DNA of 64,000 bases from Epiperipatus broadwayi (GCA_028023455.1 JAQFVV010006341.1:1674001-1738000); one strand, 5' to 3'; shown: positions 11,295-23,200, numbered from the stretch's first letter. Made by a program: numbers and translations. Notes: generated by a model from the sequence alone, not told the origin.

Positions 11295-13323
11295 CTTTTC
11301 GAAATTTTCCATACCCTGCAATGCCCTATATGACATTTGTATGTGTGTGGAATGTTTTTTTTCTGTTTGAAATTAAGGAAAATATGGGTAGACGTATAAT
11401 TTTTTTTTTCCGATTCTGACGCTAACAACGTGGATGAGTGTCATTTTTTTTTCTTTTCTTCAAAAAAAAAAAAAATTTTTTAATAGTACCCTGAGAAGCT
11501 AGTTTTAGTTTAATAATTTATATCAAATAATATATGTATAATTTTTTTCCAAGTTTGTTTCCTAACGTGAGCTAAATGTCATTTTTTTTAACTAATTAAG
11601 AAGTTAAAGGTGTTATAAGCTAAACATTTTTTTTCCGAGTTTGATATATATGAAATGAATATTTTATAGTTAAAAAAGTTAACACGCCGTTAGTTGTTTT
11701 TTTTTGTGTGTGTGATTAGAAAAGAAGATTTCAGAGTTAAAGTAATTTTTTGGTAATCCTAATTAGTTTTGTCATGGCCAGTACGCCATATTTGTTTTCT
11801 CGTATAAAGTAGATAGCTTCGATAAGGCGGAAGTGTCAAATATATACCCACCCGCCCTCCCTTAAATTAGCTTTCGTACTTTAGATTGTTTTTAGTATCG
11901 CTCAAATATGAAAAAGTTTGGGAATAATAATGTTTTTTTTTCGAAATATAGTATAAACTGTAGTGTTAATATTTTGAGTAAAAAAAGTACAATTACATAA
12001 TAGATTTTTATTTCCGTTTGGATAAATTTTTGTTAATATCTTAGATAATTTTTTTTCGTTAATAGGATTGTTTTTTCATAGATCGAAAGCTTTGATAAGT
12101 CAAAATTACACGTGTCAGTGTACGGTGTTAACAAATATTTTTTTTTCACGTTCCCTGCATTTCGTTTTTATATAAAATGAATGCTATAATCATGCAAAAT
12201 TTTCGTTCACTGTTAAATATTTTGTAATTACGTGTCCTACCAAATATATATATAAGTTTTGTTAATAAAATAGCAAACTTAATTTTCAACTTAATAAAGA
12301 GTAAATGCGTATGTCGTTTAATTTATATTTTTGTATAACATGGATGTCAGCCACCCTTTAGTTAAGATTTTTTTTTTCCCATTTCGGATTATGCTATTGA
12401 ATCATTTATTGAGTAACCGTTAGGTGAAGACCCTTTGAGCAACCGTTAGGTGAAGCCCTTGTTTTTTACTGATCGTTTATGAAGATTCCCTTAGTAACCG
12501 TTTAGGTGAAGACCCCTTACACTGTAGAGTTCTAAATTGCTGTGTAGCCTGAAATAATAGGTCTATGTCTGCAATTGTTGTTTCCGTGTCATAGTTGTGA
12601 CCAGCGTTACTTGCCTGAAATAATAGGAGTATGCGGTTTGCAATATGGCATTCGTTCTAATAAATTTATGTACAGAATAATAAAAGAAATATTTGTATAG
12701 GTATATCTGTTTGTATATTTATATGTAGTCATATATATGCTTAGTTAGTGTGTACATATTCATATATATGGATGTATATGGTATACACTTCGTTATAGTT
12801 CGGTAAAACCCGTTTTTATATAAATGTTTTTGAAACAGTTTTTGATCTCAATGCGTGATTCTGTAAAATTGCTTGATAATTGTTAATTTATTTCGGGTTG
12901 TGACCAAAATGGTAGTTGGTTTCGATCCCAGGTTCATAATTCGGAGTGGCGGTTATCATGGGATTTTACTTTTATTTTAATTTTTTTTGTATATATTTTA
13001 TTTTGTTAATCGTATTTTAGGCTGTTTAAATTGTTTTTTTGTGTGTGTCATGACCAAAATGGTAACTGGTTTCGATCCCAGGTCAGACAAATTACCGTAC
13101 TTAGTTGTTATACGTCTTAGATTTAAATAATATTGTGTCATTTAAAATAGCATTTACTTATTCATGCAGAGATTATTTTTTTCGTTCAGCAGAATCAAAT
13201 TAAATTTTTTTAAAGTGAACTGAAACGCAAAGTAAAATTTTAATTGCATTGAAACTTTATAAACCTTATAAATGTGTGCTTGGATCATTATCCATTAATA
13301 TGTATATTTGATATGGCCATTGT

Positions 13324-13364
13324 CTTGTCGACTGGCGCCCTTCTCAAATAAATTTGTCGGCAAG
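13324..13364 (+). promoter_or_regulatory. Leader hairpin with palindromic GGCGCC in the loop (element 2)
   Basis: Arms CTTGTCGAC (13324-13332) and GTCGGCAAG (13356-13364) pair over nine positions, one as G-U. The loop starts TGGCGCC and ends TCAAATAAATTT, as in element 1 at 4846-4887. It lies about 570 bp upstream of the gag ATG. Confidence 0.55.
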
Positions 13365-13935
13365 TGCAATTTCTCATATCGGATATCAAATAGACTAAAC
13401 TATACTAGATGATCAAAATAACAATGTATGCTTAGTGAGCCAAAATAATGTTTAAACATGACTTATGTATATTTTGCTCACATATTTCGTTATAGATATA
13501 TACTTGTATAATGTAAATGCATTTTTAGTTGTTTCAGGTGTCAGAGAAAGCCAGGTCAAGCTGTAAGTGGATTATTTTAGTTATATTAACATAGTAATGA
13601 TATTTTAATGAAATATAAATAAAGTAAAGTAGGAGAATAATATGTGGTATAGTTATTAAAGACAGACACGGCAGGATTTTTTATATTTTCATGTATAAAC
13701 AGATACATATAGGCATAGGGTTAAAATAGGACCTCGTGAGGTAGGCAAAGTTAATTTCTGAAAACATAAATAAAGAATTTAGAATATTTGACTTATTTTT
13801 TGTAAAGAACAAAATTTTTTTCTTCACATACAGGATATAGCTCCTAGATATACATAATACAATATACTTATATAGATTGTATTAAAATACGTTTAGAAAT
13901 AAATTGTGACTTTGTATAGCAAAATAGCAAAAAAA

Positions 13936-15018
13936 ATGGACCAACAGACGGACGCACATTATGACAGCGAGGAGGAGGTAGTACTCAATATTCCCAAGAG
14001 GCCAACAGGTACTCATAATGAAGAGTATAACTTTGATGCTTTCATCAAAGAAATGAGACATGAAAAGGAAATGATGAGGAACATGTTCCAGCAATTCATG
14101 AATATGACATCTCAACGACTGAACCGTTTGGAGGAAAACATGGGTCTCCAGCAACGTCAGACCAGAACAAAAGTATGGCCAGATGAGGATACTCAGTTAA
14201 AATGGCAACAGAAGCAAGATGACACACAACCTAAATCATTGATCGATAATGAAGTAGAGAAGGATATGTATGCCTGGGACACGTCAGTCAAGCATCAAAT
14301 ACAGGAGGGAGAAGATAATGGACAGATGGATGTGGATAAAAAGGAAATGAACACTCATCAACAGATCAATCCAATCAAGGCGCAACAAGGTAACCAGATC
14401 CTTACGCCTATAATAATTAATCCGGTAACGTCTCCGGTGGCAAAATTCATACATATACAAGGTTTTAGAGGGGAACCGGGTGGAAACCCTAGACACCACC
14501 TTGATAGTCTCAAAATGTTTTTTCAATTTCAAAATATGACAGAACAAGAAAAGGTGGCGATCTCCAGTCATCATTTAAAAGAATCTGCCAGAGAATGGTG
14601 GAATACTCTATCTATACAACCGCAAACATTTATGGAATATGAGAAGGCAATAATGTCAATGTACTGGAGTGCAGAGAGGCAGGAAGGTTTGATGTATTCC
14701 ATAATGCATGAAAGATACCCAGCTAACCATCAAGAGACTTATGCTCAGTTTTTTGTTAGGCAGGTAAATCGCATTAAAGCCCTAACTGCTTTCAATTATC
14801 CAGAAATGCAGATAGTGAGGATGATTAGGCACAACATGCCACCCTGGATAAGGAAAATATTAATAAGCACTCAAATGCAGGATATTCAAGGCACGATTCG
14901 GATACTAACTGACATTGATTATGGGAACTTAGAAGAAAACCAAAATGATAGGGTCATGAACCCGTCCAAAAATACAAGGCAGTATATACCACCGGATCCC
15001 GGAAAGTTTAGAAATTAA
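13936..15018 (+). CDS. Intact Gag protein of element 2
   Basis: 360 residues from the first ATG at 13936 (an upstream in-frame extension lacks an ATG). Residues about 25-60 form a likely coiled segment (FIKEMRHEKEMMRNMFQQF). Residues 60-165 are hydrophilic. Residues about 170-335 are a Retrotrans_gag-type capsid core with GFRGEPGGNP, ESAREWWNTL, MYWSAERQ and YAQFFVRQVNRIKAL. The C-terminus ends YIPPDPGKFRN with no CCHC knuckle, and no protease or polymerase follows. The intact frame and near-identical LTRs argue that this Gag is or recently was functional. The core pattern resembles metazoan Ty3/gypsy Gag proteins; the exact clade cannot be assigned by eye. Confidence 0.9.
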   Translation: MDQQTDAHYDSEEEVVLNIPKRPTGTHNEEYNFDAFIKEMRHEKEMMRNMFQQFMNMTSQRLNRLEENMGLQQRQTRTKVWPDEDTQLKWQQKQDDTQPKSLIDNEVEKDMYAWDTSVKHQIQEGEDNGQMDVDKKEMNTHQQINPIKAQQGNQILTPIIINPVTSPVAKFIHIQGFRGEPGGNPRHHLDSLKMFFQFQNMTEQEKVAISSHHLKESAREWWNTLSIQPQTFMEYEKAIMSMYWSAERQEGLMYSIMHERYPANHQETYAQFFVRQVNRIKALTAFNYPEMQIVRMIRHNMPPWIRKILISTQMQDIQGTIRILTDIDYGNLEENQNDRVMNPSKNTRQYIPPDPGKFRN

Positions 15019-15257
15019 AAACATAAATATAGCTAGTCAGACTAAAACAACACGGACTTGATTTAAAATATAGGAGAATGAATGATAGATAAACCGTTTT
15101 ATAGTAACATATAGAAAGATTATTAGTAGTAGCAAATTAAACATTACAGTGGATAAAGAGTAGGCTTGAACTCACCTGGTACAAATTCTTACCTCTGACC
15201 TGAAGCAACAGCATTTTTTTTTTAACATTTTTTTTTTGCTCACTAACTATTGGGAAA

Positions 15258-17333
15258 TGAAGCAATGGATCTGAAGTCCGATCCATGCTTCACATCTTCC
15301 TATAAACTTAATTAATATTGTAGTCCTAAATTAAGTTTATAGTTCAATATCAGCAGGGTTTTGCATTAGAGTTAAAAATAATTATGCTTATTAAATGTGT
15401 TACAGTTAAATATTTTATTTTAAATAAATTTCATTCTATTGATAAAAATTGCTTAACCTATTAGTCAAACATACATATATATACATCTAGCGTATATATA
15501 TGAGTTAATGCAAAATTCTGCTGAAATAAAATGCTTATTCTATTGTAAAATAATAATATATTGTTGTTCAAATTTTATTAAAATATTTAGTATGATTTGA
15601 TTTTGAGATAAGCCTGCCAACATTTTCTAAAAGAATGTATAGTTTTAAATTAGTGAGCCATTCAAGTGTAATTAAAGATGGCCTTCTCTTTCTTTCTTTT
15701 TAATTAAGAGAATTCAAACTTTGAAGTAAAAAAGTTAGAGTAAAAAAGTTAAAGTATTTTTAGAAAGTGTTGCTTTGAAACAAAGGAGCATGGGGAGGCT
15801 TATCAAGATCTCAGATCATACAAACAATGGAAGGTAGCTGTCAGAGAAAGTATAAATAGTAGGGAGAACAAAAGAGATTATTTTTCAGACTTTTCCTTTT
15901 GAATGAGTCAGTTGATTCTGATTTTGCTTGTGAAGGCGATTTATTAAGATTTTTCTTGCTGTTTTATTCCAAGTTTTCTGGAGAGTACATTCAGATTTCT
16001 TTTGGGAGAAATCCTTTAGATTTTGCTTCACATTTAGCTGGTGCTTAAAAAAAAAAGTTATACAGTTGTCATTTTCAAACAATGGAGAAGTTGGAACCGG
16101 CTCAAGTTAAAACCAACCGTATTTTGAGGAAAATGGATATGCTTGGCTAGGCAAATCATAGCTTTGCCTATCGCCGAGGTTCCTAAATACCATCCAAAAT
16201 GCCTTAACATCCAATCAATAACCATCTGAACTCTATGCCGTGTCTGGAGAACTTTTCATGGAAGCCATACTTCATATTTTCATTGTCCGGACAAACACCT
16301 ATCGTCGGTCGGATCAAGCCACGGACGCCGTAGGGAACATCACGGAAAAAGGACGGTATCGTATCTCCTAAATTAAACTATCTCGTATGCTACTTTTGAT
16401 TCATATTGTCTTATTGTTGTATTGAATTATATGTATTTGCTATGTAAACATTTTATAAATTAACCGTAAATATATTTTGGGATTATCTAGCTATATGTAA
16501 CCTTTTTACCTTCGCTATTCTTCCTTAGATTTAGTATTTCGTTGCGGTTAAATTTAACAATTCATTTTTTTTGTCATTTGAAATCACTTTCCAGTTTTAT
16601 TTATGTTGTTAACTAAATCCAAGTCAGTTTCTTTTGTGTGCCAACTTGATCTTTTTGATAACACCTTTTTTTTGTCCGCCATTAGCTAGTCACGTATATT
16701 TGATTTAGCTATATACGTTCTAAGTTAATTTTAAACCGGTTTTTCGCGCAAAGCCATAAGAAATGCTTTGCGAAAGGTTTTATTACCTATCGTACTTTAC
16801 CGAGAAGATCGAGTTGGAAATTTTTAATAAAATTGGGAAGAAAAGAATTTGACCGCAAACCTATTAACCTGTTTTCTTTTTATTGTCTAATTAGTTTGTT
16901 GCAGTAATTTAGGGGAATAGCGGAGGCCATTAAAGCCTTATTCATATTTTAAAGCCAGTAATTAAACATTATTAATTATCAAAAACTTGAGTTTCTTAGT
17001 CATATTAAATGCTTTATTTTTACTTTTAAATGATCCAGGCACGCATAACGCAAACACCAACACATATTTTAAGTACTTTAAATATTTAGCTTTTAGCTCC
17101 TTAGGATTTCCCGTCCATGTCTCTACCGCTGTTGCTAAGCTTTGTGGCCGGTTGAAAAATAATTTATGCATGGCTCAGATGGTGTTGTTTGTTTGTGATC
17201 AGGCCTCGAGAACAGGCGAATGGGCAGAGGTCATATGTATTCTTGATTTATATCTCGCGTATGGTTGGCCTTGAGGTACTTTCGCCTAGTATTCGAACTG
17301 GGTTAAATCAACATACTTCATCTGACTGTCACA
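15258..17333 (+). repeat. 3' LTR of element 2 (2076 bp)
   Basis: Matches 9193-11251 almost perfectly, with the hairpin at 15258-15292 and TATAAATA at 15851. It carries about 11 bp and 9 bp extra segments near 15356 and 15425 relative to the 5' LTR. GGGAAA directly before it is a weak polypurine tract. The ATAC duplication follows at 17334. Confidence 0.94.
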
Positions 17334-17337
17334 ATAC

Positions 17338-17575
17338 ATAGAATTTCAATTGGAGTGGAAAAAGCAAACAGAAGTTTGTAAAATGTTTAACCCAATTGAA
17401 AACGAAGTCATAAACCTTAAAGAGAAAATTAGCAACAGCAAAAATTCATTTATATGCTTTTGATGTCGGAAAAATGGCCACAAGATCAGTAACTGCTATT
17501 ACAGGTATGAACGTAGTAAACAGTACAATAAAAGAGGGCACATGGAAATTTATGGATAAAAAAGAGTTCAGCATA
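17338..17575 (+). pseudogene. Nucleocapsid zinc-knuckle remnant (old gypsy element)
   Basis: Translation from 17338 gives a basic linker and then C-F-stop-C-RKNG-H-KISN-C near 17455-17500, a CX2CX4HX4C knuckle with a stop codon in place of its third residue. This is the end of Gag of the element whose earlier pieces lie at 1580 and 8755. Confidence 0.75.
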
Positions 17576-17582
17576 GCCAGAA

Positions 17583-17935
17583 ATGTACCATATGTTAGAG
17601 GATCAGGAAAAGCACTTGATTAAGATTAAAAATATTGATAAGATAATGATCAAAATTAAAATATATGATCTGCCTATTGCCATGGAGGTTGACAGTGGGA
17701 GTACCACATCATTGATATCAGTCCGCAATTGGTATAGTGTTACTTCCAAGTGTAAAAAAGCCCCATTATATAAAAAACTGACCTAAAGGCATTGGTTATG
17801 ATGCCATTACAATAAAAGTCGTAGTTGAAGCGCTGATATGTGGAAGTAAGGGAAAAATTATAGTACTACTACTATATGTAGTACAGGCCCTGATCAACCC
17901 TATATTAGGATGAGATTGGTTCAGTGAAATGGGAG
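17583..17935 (+). pseudogene. Retropepsin remnant (old gypsy element)
   Basis: An open stretch to 17786 contains AMEVDSGSTTSLIS, the aspartic-protease active-site motif (normally D-T/S-G-A/S). After a stop near 17784 the reading continues to PILG-stop-DWFSEMGV near 17905, the C-terminal 'LLGRDW' hallmark of Ty3/gypsy proteases with the Arg codon now TGA. The order after the CCHC knuckle is as expected. Confidence 0.8.
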
Positions 17936-18149
17936 TAAAAATAACAATTACTAAAAAAATTAATAGTTCTGAGAGAAAAAAATTTCCAGGGGGTGGTCAA
18001 GTGGAATTTGGATAAAGTAGATATAACCAGAGAGAAAAAACCTTTCCACCAGCACAAAAAGCAGGTCAGAGAAGGTCCATGGTGACTAGAAACATAAAGA
18101 AACTAAGTACAAAGATGTACTGAAATCAAGAGTAAAAAATAAAATTGTA

Positions 18150-18545
18150 GCTCATTAGACAGAGGAAGACAATAGCTACCATTGGATTACTAAACAGATT
18201 AGAGAAGGCTGGCCAAACCAATGTCCCAGTTTCCTTCACAAAGAACTATGTAATGCCCATAAACAACTATTATTATGCAAAGGCTGTATTATGAAAGGTG
18301 ATTGTACACTGATATCAGTCAAAGTTAGGCAGCATATAATAAAGGGACTGCATAATAGTCAGCGGGACATCAGCAGAGCAAAAGCTCTTGCTCTTAACTG
18401 TTGGCCAGACATTAATGTAGGCATGAGGGAAAATAAAAAGAATGATAGTGATTTACAAACAAGTACATTTCCAGAGAATGCACCAAGTGAGTCAGAACAT
18501 AATTCACAACAGCATGCTAAAATGAAAATAAAAACCCTCAGGTAA
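18150..18545 (+). pseudogene. Integrase N-terminal zinc region remnant and pol tail (old gypsy element)
   Basis: The segment reads REGWPNQCPSFLHKEL, then LLLCKGCIMKGD, then KGLHNSQRDISRAKALALNC followed by WPDIN. This matches the linker between RNase H and integrase and the HHCC domain of gypsy Pol ('GWP', 'G.L..G.R..IP', 'LH..H.G..R.K.LAR..WWPG'). The second His is replaced by Gln and one Trp is lost. Only 200 bp separate it from the protease, so reverse transcriptase and RNase H were deleted. The core DDE domain is also missing; a polar tail ends at 18545. Confidence 0.75.
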
Positions 18546-18564
18546 CTTAATAAATATGTACTGA

Positions 18565-18603
18565 GTTCAAAGATTAAAATATAATCTTTGAACTTAGGGG
18601 AAG
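18565..18603 (+). promoter_or_regulatory. Perfect hairpin plus polypurine tract before the 3' LTR
   Basis: GTTCAAAGATT (18565-18575) and AATCTTTGAAC (18583-18593) form a perfect 11-bp stem. AGGGGAAG (18596-18603) follows and is the likely polypurine tract of the old gypsy element, 6 bp before the LTR start. Confidence 0.6.
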
Positions 18604-18609
18604 TAATAT

Positions 18610-19405
18610 TGTGTAGGTGTATGCTTAAATGCACATACATATAAATATATAGATTACTAATGAAAATAAAGTAATAAGTTATAAAGGAATTAAAGAGTTT
18701 TGAAAGACTGATCCTTTTAAGATAAGAAGTAAAAGTTATTTACAACTTTTTAAGATAGAAAAAAGATTATTTTCTAAAAGTAAAAGCAGATAAATTAATG
18801 AGAGTAGAATACAGTATTATAATGGACAGTGAATAATTAAAGGAATTTGAGTTTAGATTTCCTTTATGATTATAAACTGTAAGCAAAAAAAAAAAAAAAA
18901 ACTCATTAATTAAAGTCAGATATACAACGGTTAAATTCTTATATCCAGCATGTGAGTAGTGAAAGGAAGAATCACCTGAGCGGATGGATGGGAATACGAG
19001 CTAATCAATTTTTAGTGAATGAACTCAGTGCAAATTATATCAAGAAAACGACACTTGAATCTTGGAGCTTTACCTGTGCACATGGATTTATAAGTGGGTG
19101 CAGAACCATGCCTGATTGCACAGGGACTTCAAGTGCGAAGAACTGGTCTCCGAACATGTCAACAGCTGGCTAAGACTCGTACAGTTTGGATTGATGTTGA
19201 TTATTGTTTTTGTATGCCTACGGGTATATAATATATAGATGTATATATAATTTGTAACATTTAGTTAGCAATTATTAAGATTTATTATTATTAAATTGCA
19301 TTTAATCTTAACCTAATAGTGAGGAATTACTATCAGAAAAGTAGTCTGGGAACGGTTAAATTTGCAGACAAGGTGTCCAGTAGGATAGTAAGCCAGGACA
19401 TAACA
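18610..19405 (+). repeat. 3' LTR of the old gypsy element
   Basis: Diverged copy of 644-1347, about 90 bp longer because of an AT-rich segment near 18665-18765. It contains an A17 run near 18885 and ends GGACATAACA. Confidence 0.8.
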
Positions 19406-20213
19406 GTATTACTATAATATTTAATGTTATTAAAAATTTATAACTTGAACTATATGCCTCTGGATCACAATACATAAGATGGAAGTAATAGTAACATTAC
19501 ATTCAAATACTTAATTTAACTTACAAAATCAGGGTCTGCTGGAATGTGGAAGATGTTGAATATTACAAGTGCCAACTAAGATCATGTGAGTAAGAAACCA
19601 TAAGTAAAATTTAAATATTTCCATTTTCATGTTTTTCTATTGAGAAAATCTTCAATATAAATGCTGAAGTTAGTTTTTAAAAGTACTAATATAGAAGACA
19701 CAGAAATGACACATATAGCCATTTTAAGGCGGTGAGGAAGTTGTAACAAACAATAAGTGGCAATGAGTTGCCTTACTGAAGTCTCATATTTATTTGCTTC
19801 ATGCAAAGGAGATTGCTGAGCAAAAAATGCTCATGGAGTTACTGATATACAGTCATAAAAATAGATATAGTTTTAATATCTAAGCCTGGTGAATTGGCAA
19901 CAAAAGAATACATAAATAGAGAGAGGTATTTGATATAAGTATATAATCAAGAAATAGAAATCATTATATATTTATTATATATTGGTAGATTGACATTAAA
20001 AGAGTTGAGAATTAAATGATTGTATGATTAAAAGTGGGAAATATAGATAGGATGTGCCTGAGGTATTGGTGTTTATGTCAGGTTTGAATGAGACTTGAAG
20101 AAAAGATTTTAAAATTGCTGCTGGATGGAAGTAATATAAATGTGAAAAATTAGGAATAAAAGTTAAATGATTAAATCCCTTTTTTGACTAACAGACTTGT
20201 GGGATATATATAT
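19406..20213. other. Unassigned AT-rich DNA
   Basis: No ORF, repeat pair or known element end was recognised between the old gypsy 3' LTR and the solo LTR beginning at 20214. Confidence 0.5.
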
Positions 20214-23200
20214 TGAAGCACTCAAATCTGTTGCACACATTTGGCCTCACTTTCTGGTGTTGTTTGAAACCTCCAAACATGGGTTCAAACCCAATCATTT
20301 AATCATAAACCACTAGGGAGTGAAGGTATACCGATGCACGTGATTGTTTATGTCTTTGTGAACTTTACATTCGTCTAAGATTAATATACATATAAATTAT
20401 ATATTTCTATTACCGTAGACAATCATGCGTATGTGTGTGTAACAGATAAAACTTAATAATTAAGAGCATTGTATTATGTATACTTTTATTCATATCTATT
20501 TTAATAGGGAGAAAGTTCGAGAGTGCAATGCAAATGTATTAAACAAAAGACTTACCGTATTCTAAATTCAGAAAGAATCTGTTTTTATTCTAATACAGGT
20601 TTATTTAAATTTCACGTTACCTAATATTTATTCCGCAGGTCTATTTTCAGCCTAAAATAGATTAAGACCAGCTCTCTCGAACTTGATCTCGCTCATCCTT
20701 CAAAATTTGCTGTATCATTGTAACTGTTAACATACATCTGGGGATTACTCAAAGGCAGTCACGAATGAGTATAAATACCACTGCATTTCCTAAAAAAAAG
20801 AGCCCTACATGTTATTTTCTAACGCTGTTGCTGGGGGAAGTTACATCACTCAGAAACGTAAAATGGTGAGTGAGTAGAATTTAGATTTGCTTCCCCGAAC
20901 TTTCCAAGATCTAACCAATGCCAAAGTACTCGTAAGCCATCGTGTTTAAACTACTGCCAAAATGAAATGTATATTACATAAGGAACGGACTGAAACTCCA
21001 ATTTTATCAAAATACTGCTAAATTAACTATATTTCGTAAAACATGGAACCAACATGTGTGCATATGGTCGTGAAGTCATCTGAAAGAAGGTAATTCCCTG
21101 CTGCAAAATGAACTCTAATGCTTTCATCTTAAAAATCCTCTTAATCATAAAAAGTAAACTTCAACCTTCGATAATGTTAATTCCAATTACCTAATGTATG
21201 TCTTTTTAAATATCTCTAGTTTTGTAATCCTTATAATTTCAAAATGTAATTGCTTATTTTTCCATCGGTAATGCTAAACCGATTAATTGCTTAAACATGA
21301 CCTTCTTTTTGATTTCTTTTTGCTTTTATATTTAAATTGTATTTTACTTTCTAAACTCGAATGCTAGGTTTTCACTCTTATTGTATTTTTATTTTAAATG
21401 CGACAAATTCTTTTATTTAATATTATGCAAATCATACCAATTTTAATATGCTAATAACTCAATCTGGCGAATCAATCTTATTTTATTTTTGCTATTCCGC
21501 CATTAGGGAATATTTAACCGTAAACGTAAGTTTTCTTACTACACTATAAAATTTGCCCGATTGAGAAGTACTCCTAAACTATGTTTTATTAATTAATATT
21601 ATGCCATACAATGCTATTTAAACTAAATTATTTACTATTATTTCACACTATTGATCAATATTATAGAAGTTCCGTATTAAATAAATTAAATTCAGATCCT
21701 CATTTCAAGTGATGATTCATTATATAAGTAGCCCGCCACCTAATGATAATTTAAGTAATTAATTTCCCGAGCGTGTTAATATGCATTTAGCAAAGGGATT
21801 CTTAATTTTTATATTCTCTTAGTAATATGTCAGATAAGTTCTTTAAATAAATTGTATGCCCCCTTTTTGGGATTGCTTGCACATAATTATTTCATTACGC
21901 TAGGCTTAATTACTATTTTTGGCCAGATAAATCAGGGTTAAGACAAACCTGAAAGCCTTCGCAACGTGTCCCGATAATAGCATTCATAAATCAAAAGTTG
22001 CTTTATCATACTTTCTCCCATTATTGGAATCCATAAAGCACATTTCTCGGCAGAGTGTGGAGGCCCCAATTCCCACAGATTGTGCTGGTTGTGTAAGCGC
22101 TGCTATGGGTTAACATTCAACAAATCGGAACCATGCTATCTTGCCGACCACCTCCTCAGATGCTATCTGTCACAAGTGCAGATAAGCCTATATTTTTTGT
22201 CCTCAAGTTGATGAAGCTTCTCGTCCTCTCAAACGTTGTCATCCGGTCCACACGCTATCGTTCATCCTTCCTCATATATTTTAGATGCCTGTAAGCCATG
22301 ATGATATTATTTTCCTAAGCTATCCCAAGTTCTCATTATAATATAAATTTAATTTGCCTTATTATATATTATCGCTTATTAGCGCTGCCCACCCTTCGTT
22401 TAATCGCTATTAAATACGTTAATAATTAACTATTAATAAAAACTATAAAGGTCGAGTCATGTGACAATGTCGAAATAGTTATGGTTTTCCTTATTCTTTT
22501 CGCAAATCATAAGTGGTGAATCATTTCATAAGGTCCCAAAATAATTAATCTATTGTCACTGTAGCTCGAATGAAATCCAGGTGTAATCCAAGCTCGCTAG
22601 TTCATTTATTATTTAAAATATAATAGGTATGATAAAAGCCCACTTACAATTATTGAATTTTGTTATATTCTATGTAACTTGAAATATTATAAATATTCAT
22701 TCTAAAAGCCCATGTATGGCTCTTGCAGTCTGTCATAGTTTTAATGATTTAAAAATGTTATAGTGTGAATAATAGAAACCCGTTAAATTGTATTAGCATA
22801 TTAAGCCGTATCGGTTCAAATAATTAATTTCTTACCATGTATGTTTAGTAATGCATATCCATCAACCCTTAAGATATGTTATTAAGGTTGATATGGAATG
22901 CCTAAGGGACCGTAAGTGAAACCTAGATCGAGTATTCTTTGTATAGTAAAGGCTCTAACTGATTATAAATCTCTATATCCAGCTATTCACATTTTAATCG
23001 ATTCTTATTATTAATATCATGCTAAATAAATTCATATTTAATAATCTATCTTTTGGAGATTTTATTGGTTCATGTGTGCACATCTGTTATTATGTTACGT
23101 TATCATTTAGTTAAGCATTAGGTCTCTTGTGTCTCTGCTGACCCTCTGGGCCGGAGATAATTGAAAGGTAGGCTGCTATTGTCAGAAATGTTGTTTGTAA

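Larger units (their letters stand above)
11252..13935 (+). other. Untranslated leader of element 2
   Basis: This 2.7-kb stretch has no long ORF. It is rich in T8-T11 tracts and contains several short direct repeats: AACCGTTAGGTGAAGACCC three times at 12411-12516, CCTGAAATAATAGG at about 12549 and 12614, and TGACCAAAATGGTA followed by TGGTTTCGATCCCAGGT at 12901-12932 and 13051-13082. A conserved hairpin lies at 13324-13364. The repeats suggest structured leader RNA rather than coding sequence. Confidence 0.7.
9193..17333 (+). mobile_element. Element 2: young gag-only, non-autonomous long-LTR retrotransposon
   Basis: Direct repeats 9193-11251 and 15258-17333 start TGAAGC and end TCACA. They are flanked by the duplication ATAC (9189-9192 and 17334-17337). 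Apart from two short indels (about 11 and 9 bp) and homopolymer length changes, I saw only a couple of substitutions in 2 kb, so it is very recent. The interior is a 2.7-kb leader, one intact 360-residue gag ORF and 239 bp before the 3' LTR. There is no pol. It is related to element 1 through Gag, leader hairpin and LTR organisation, but not at simple nucleotide identity. Confidence 0.94.
644..19405 (+). mobile_element. Old, degenerate Ty3/gypsy retrotransposon split by two later LTR elements
   Basis: Two diverged direct repeats (644-1347 and 18610-19405) flank gag and pol fragments in the correct order: gag start, gag middle, CCHC knuckle, retropepsin, integrase zinc region. Subtracting elements 1 and 2 with one copy of each 4-bp duplication leaves only about 3.5 kb. 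That is too short for a complete gypsy element, and reverse transcriptase, RNase H and the integrase core are absent. A purine tract AGGGGAAG stands just upstream of the 3' LTR, as expected. I could not find a convincing target-site duplication for this element. Stops, frameshifts and strongly diverged LTRs make it a fossil. Confidence 0.85.
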
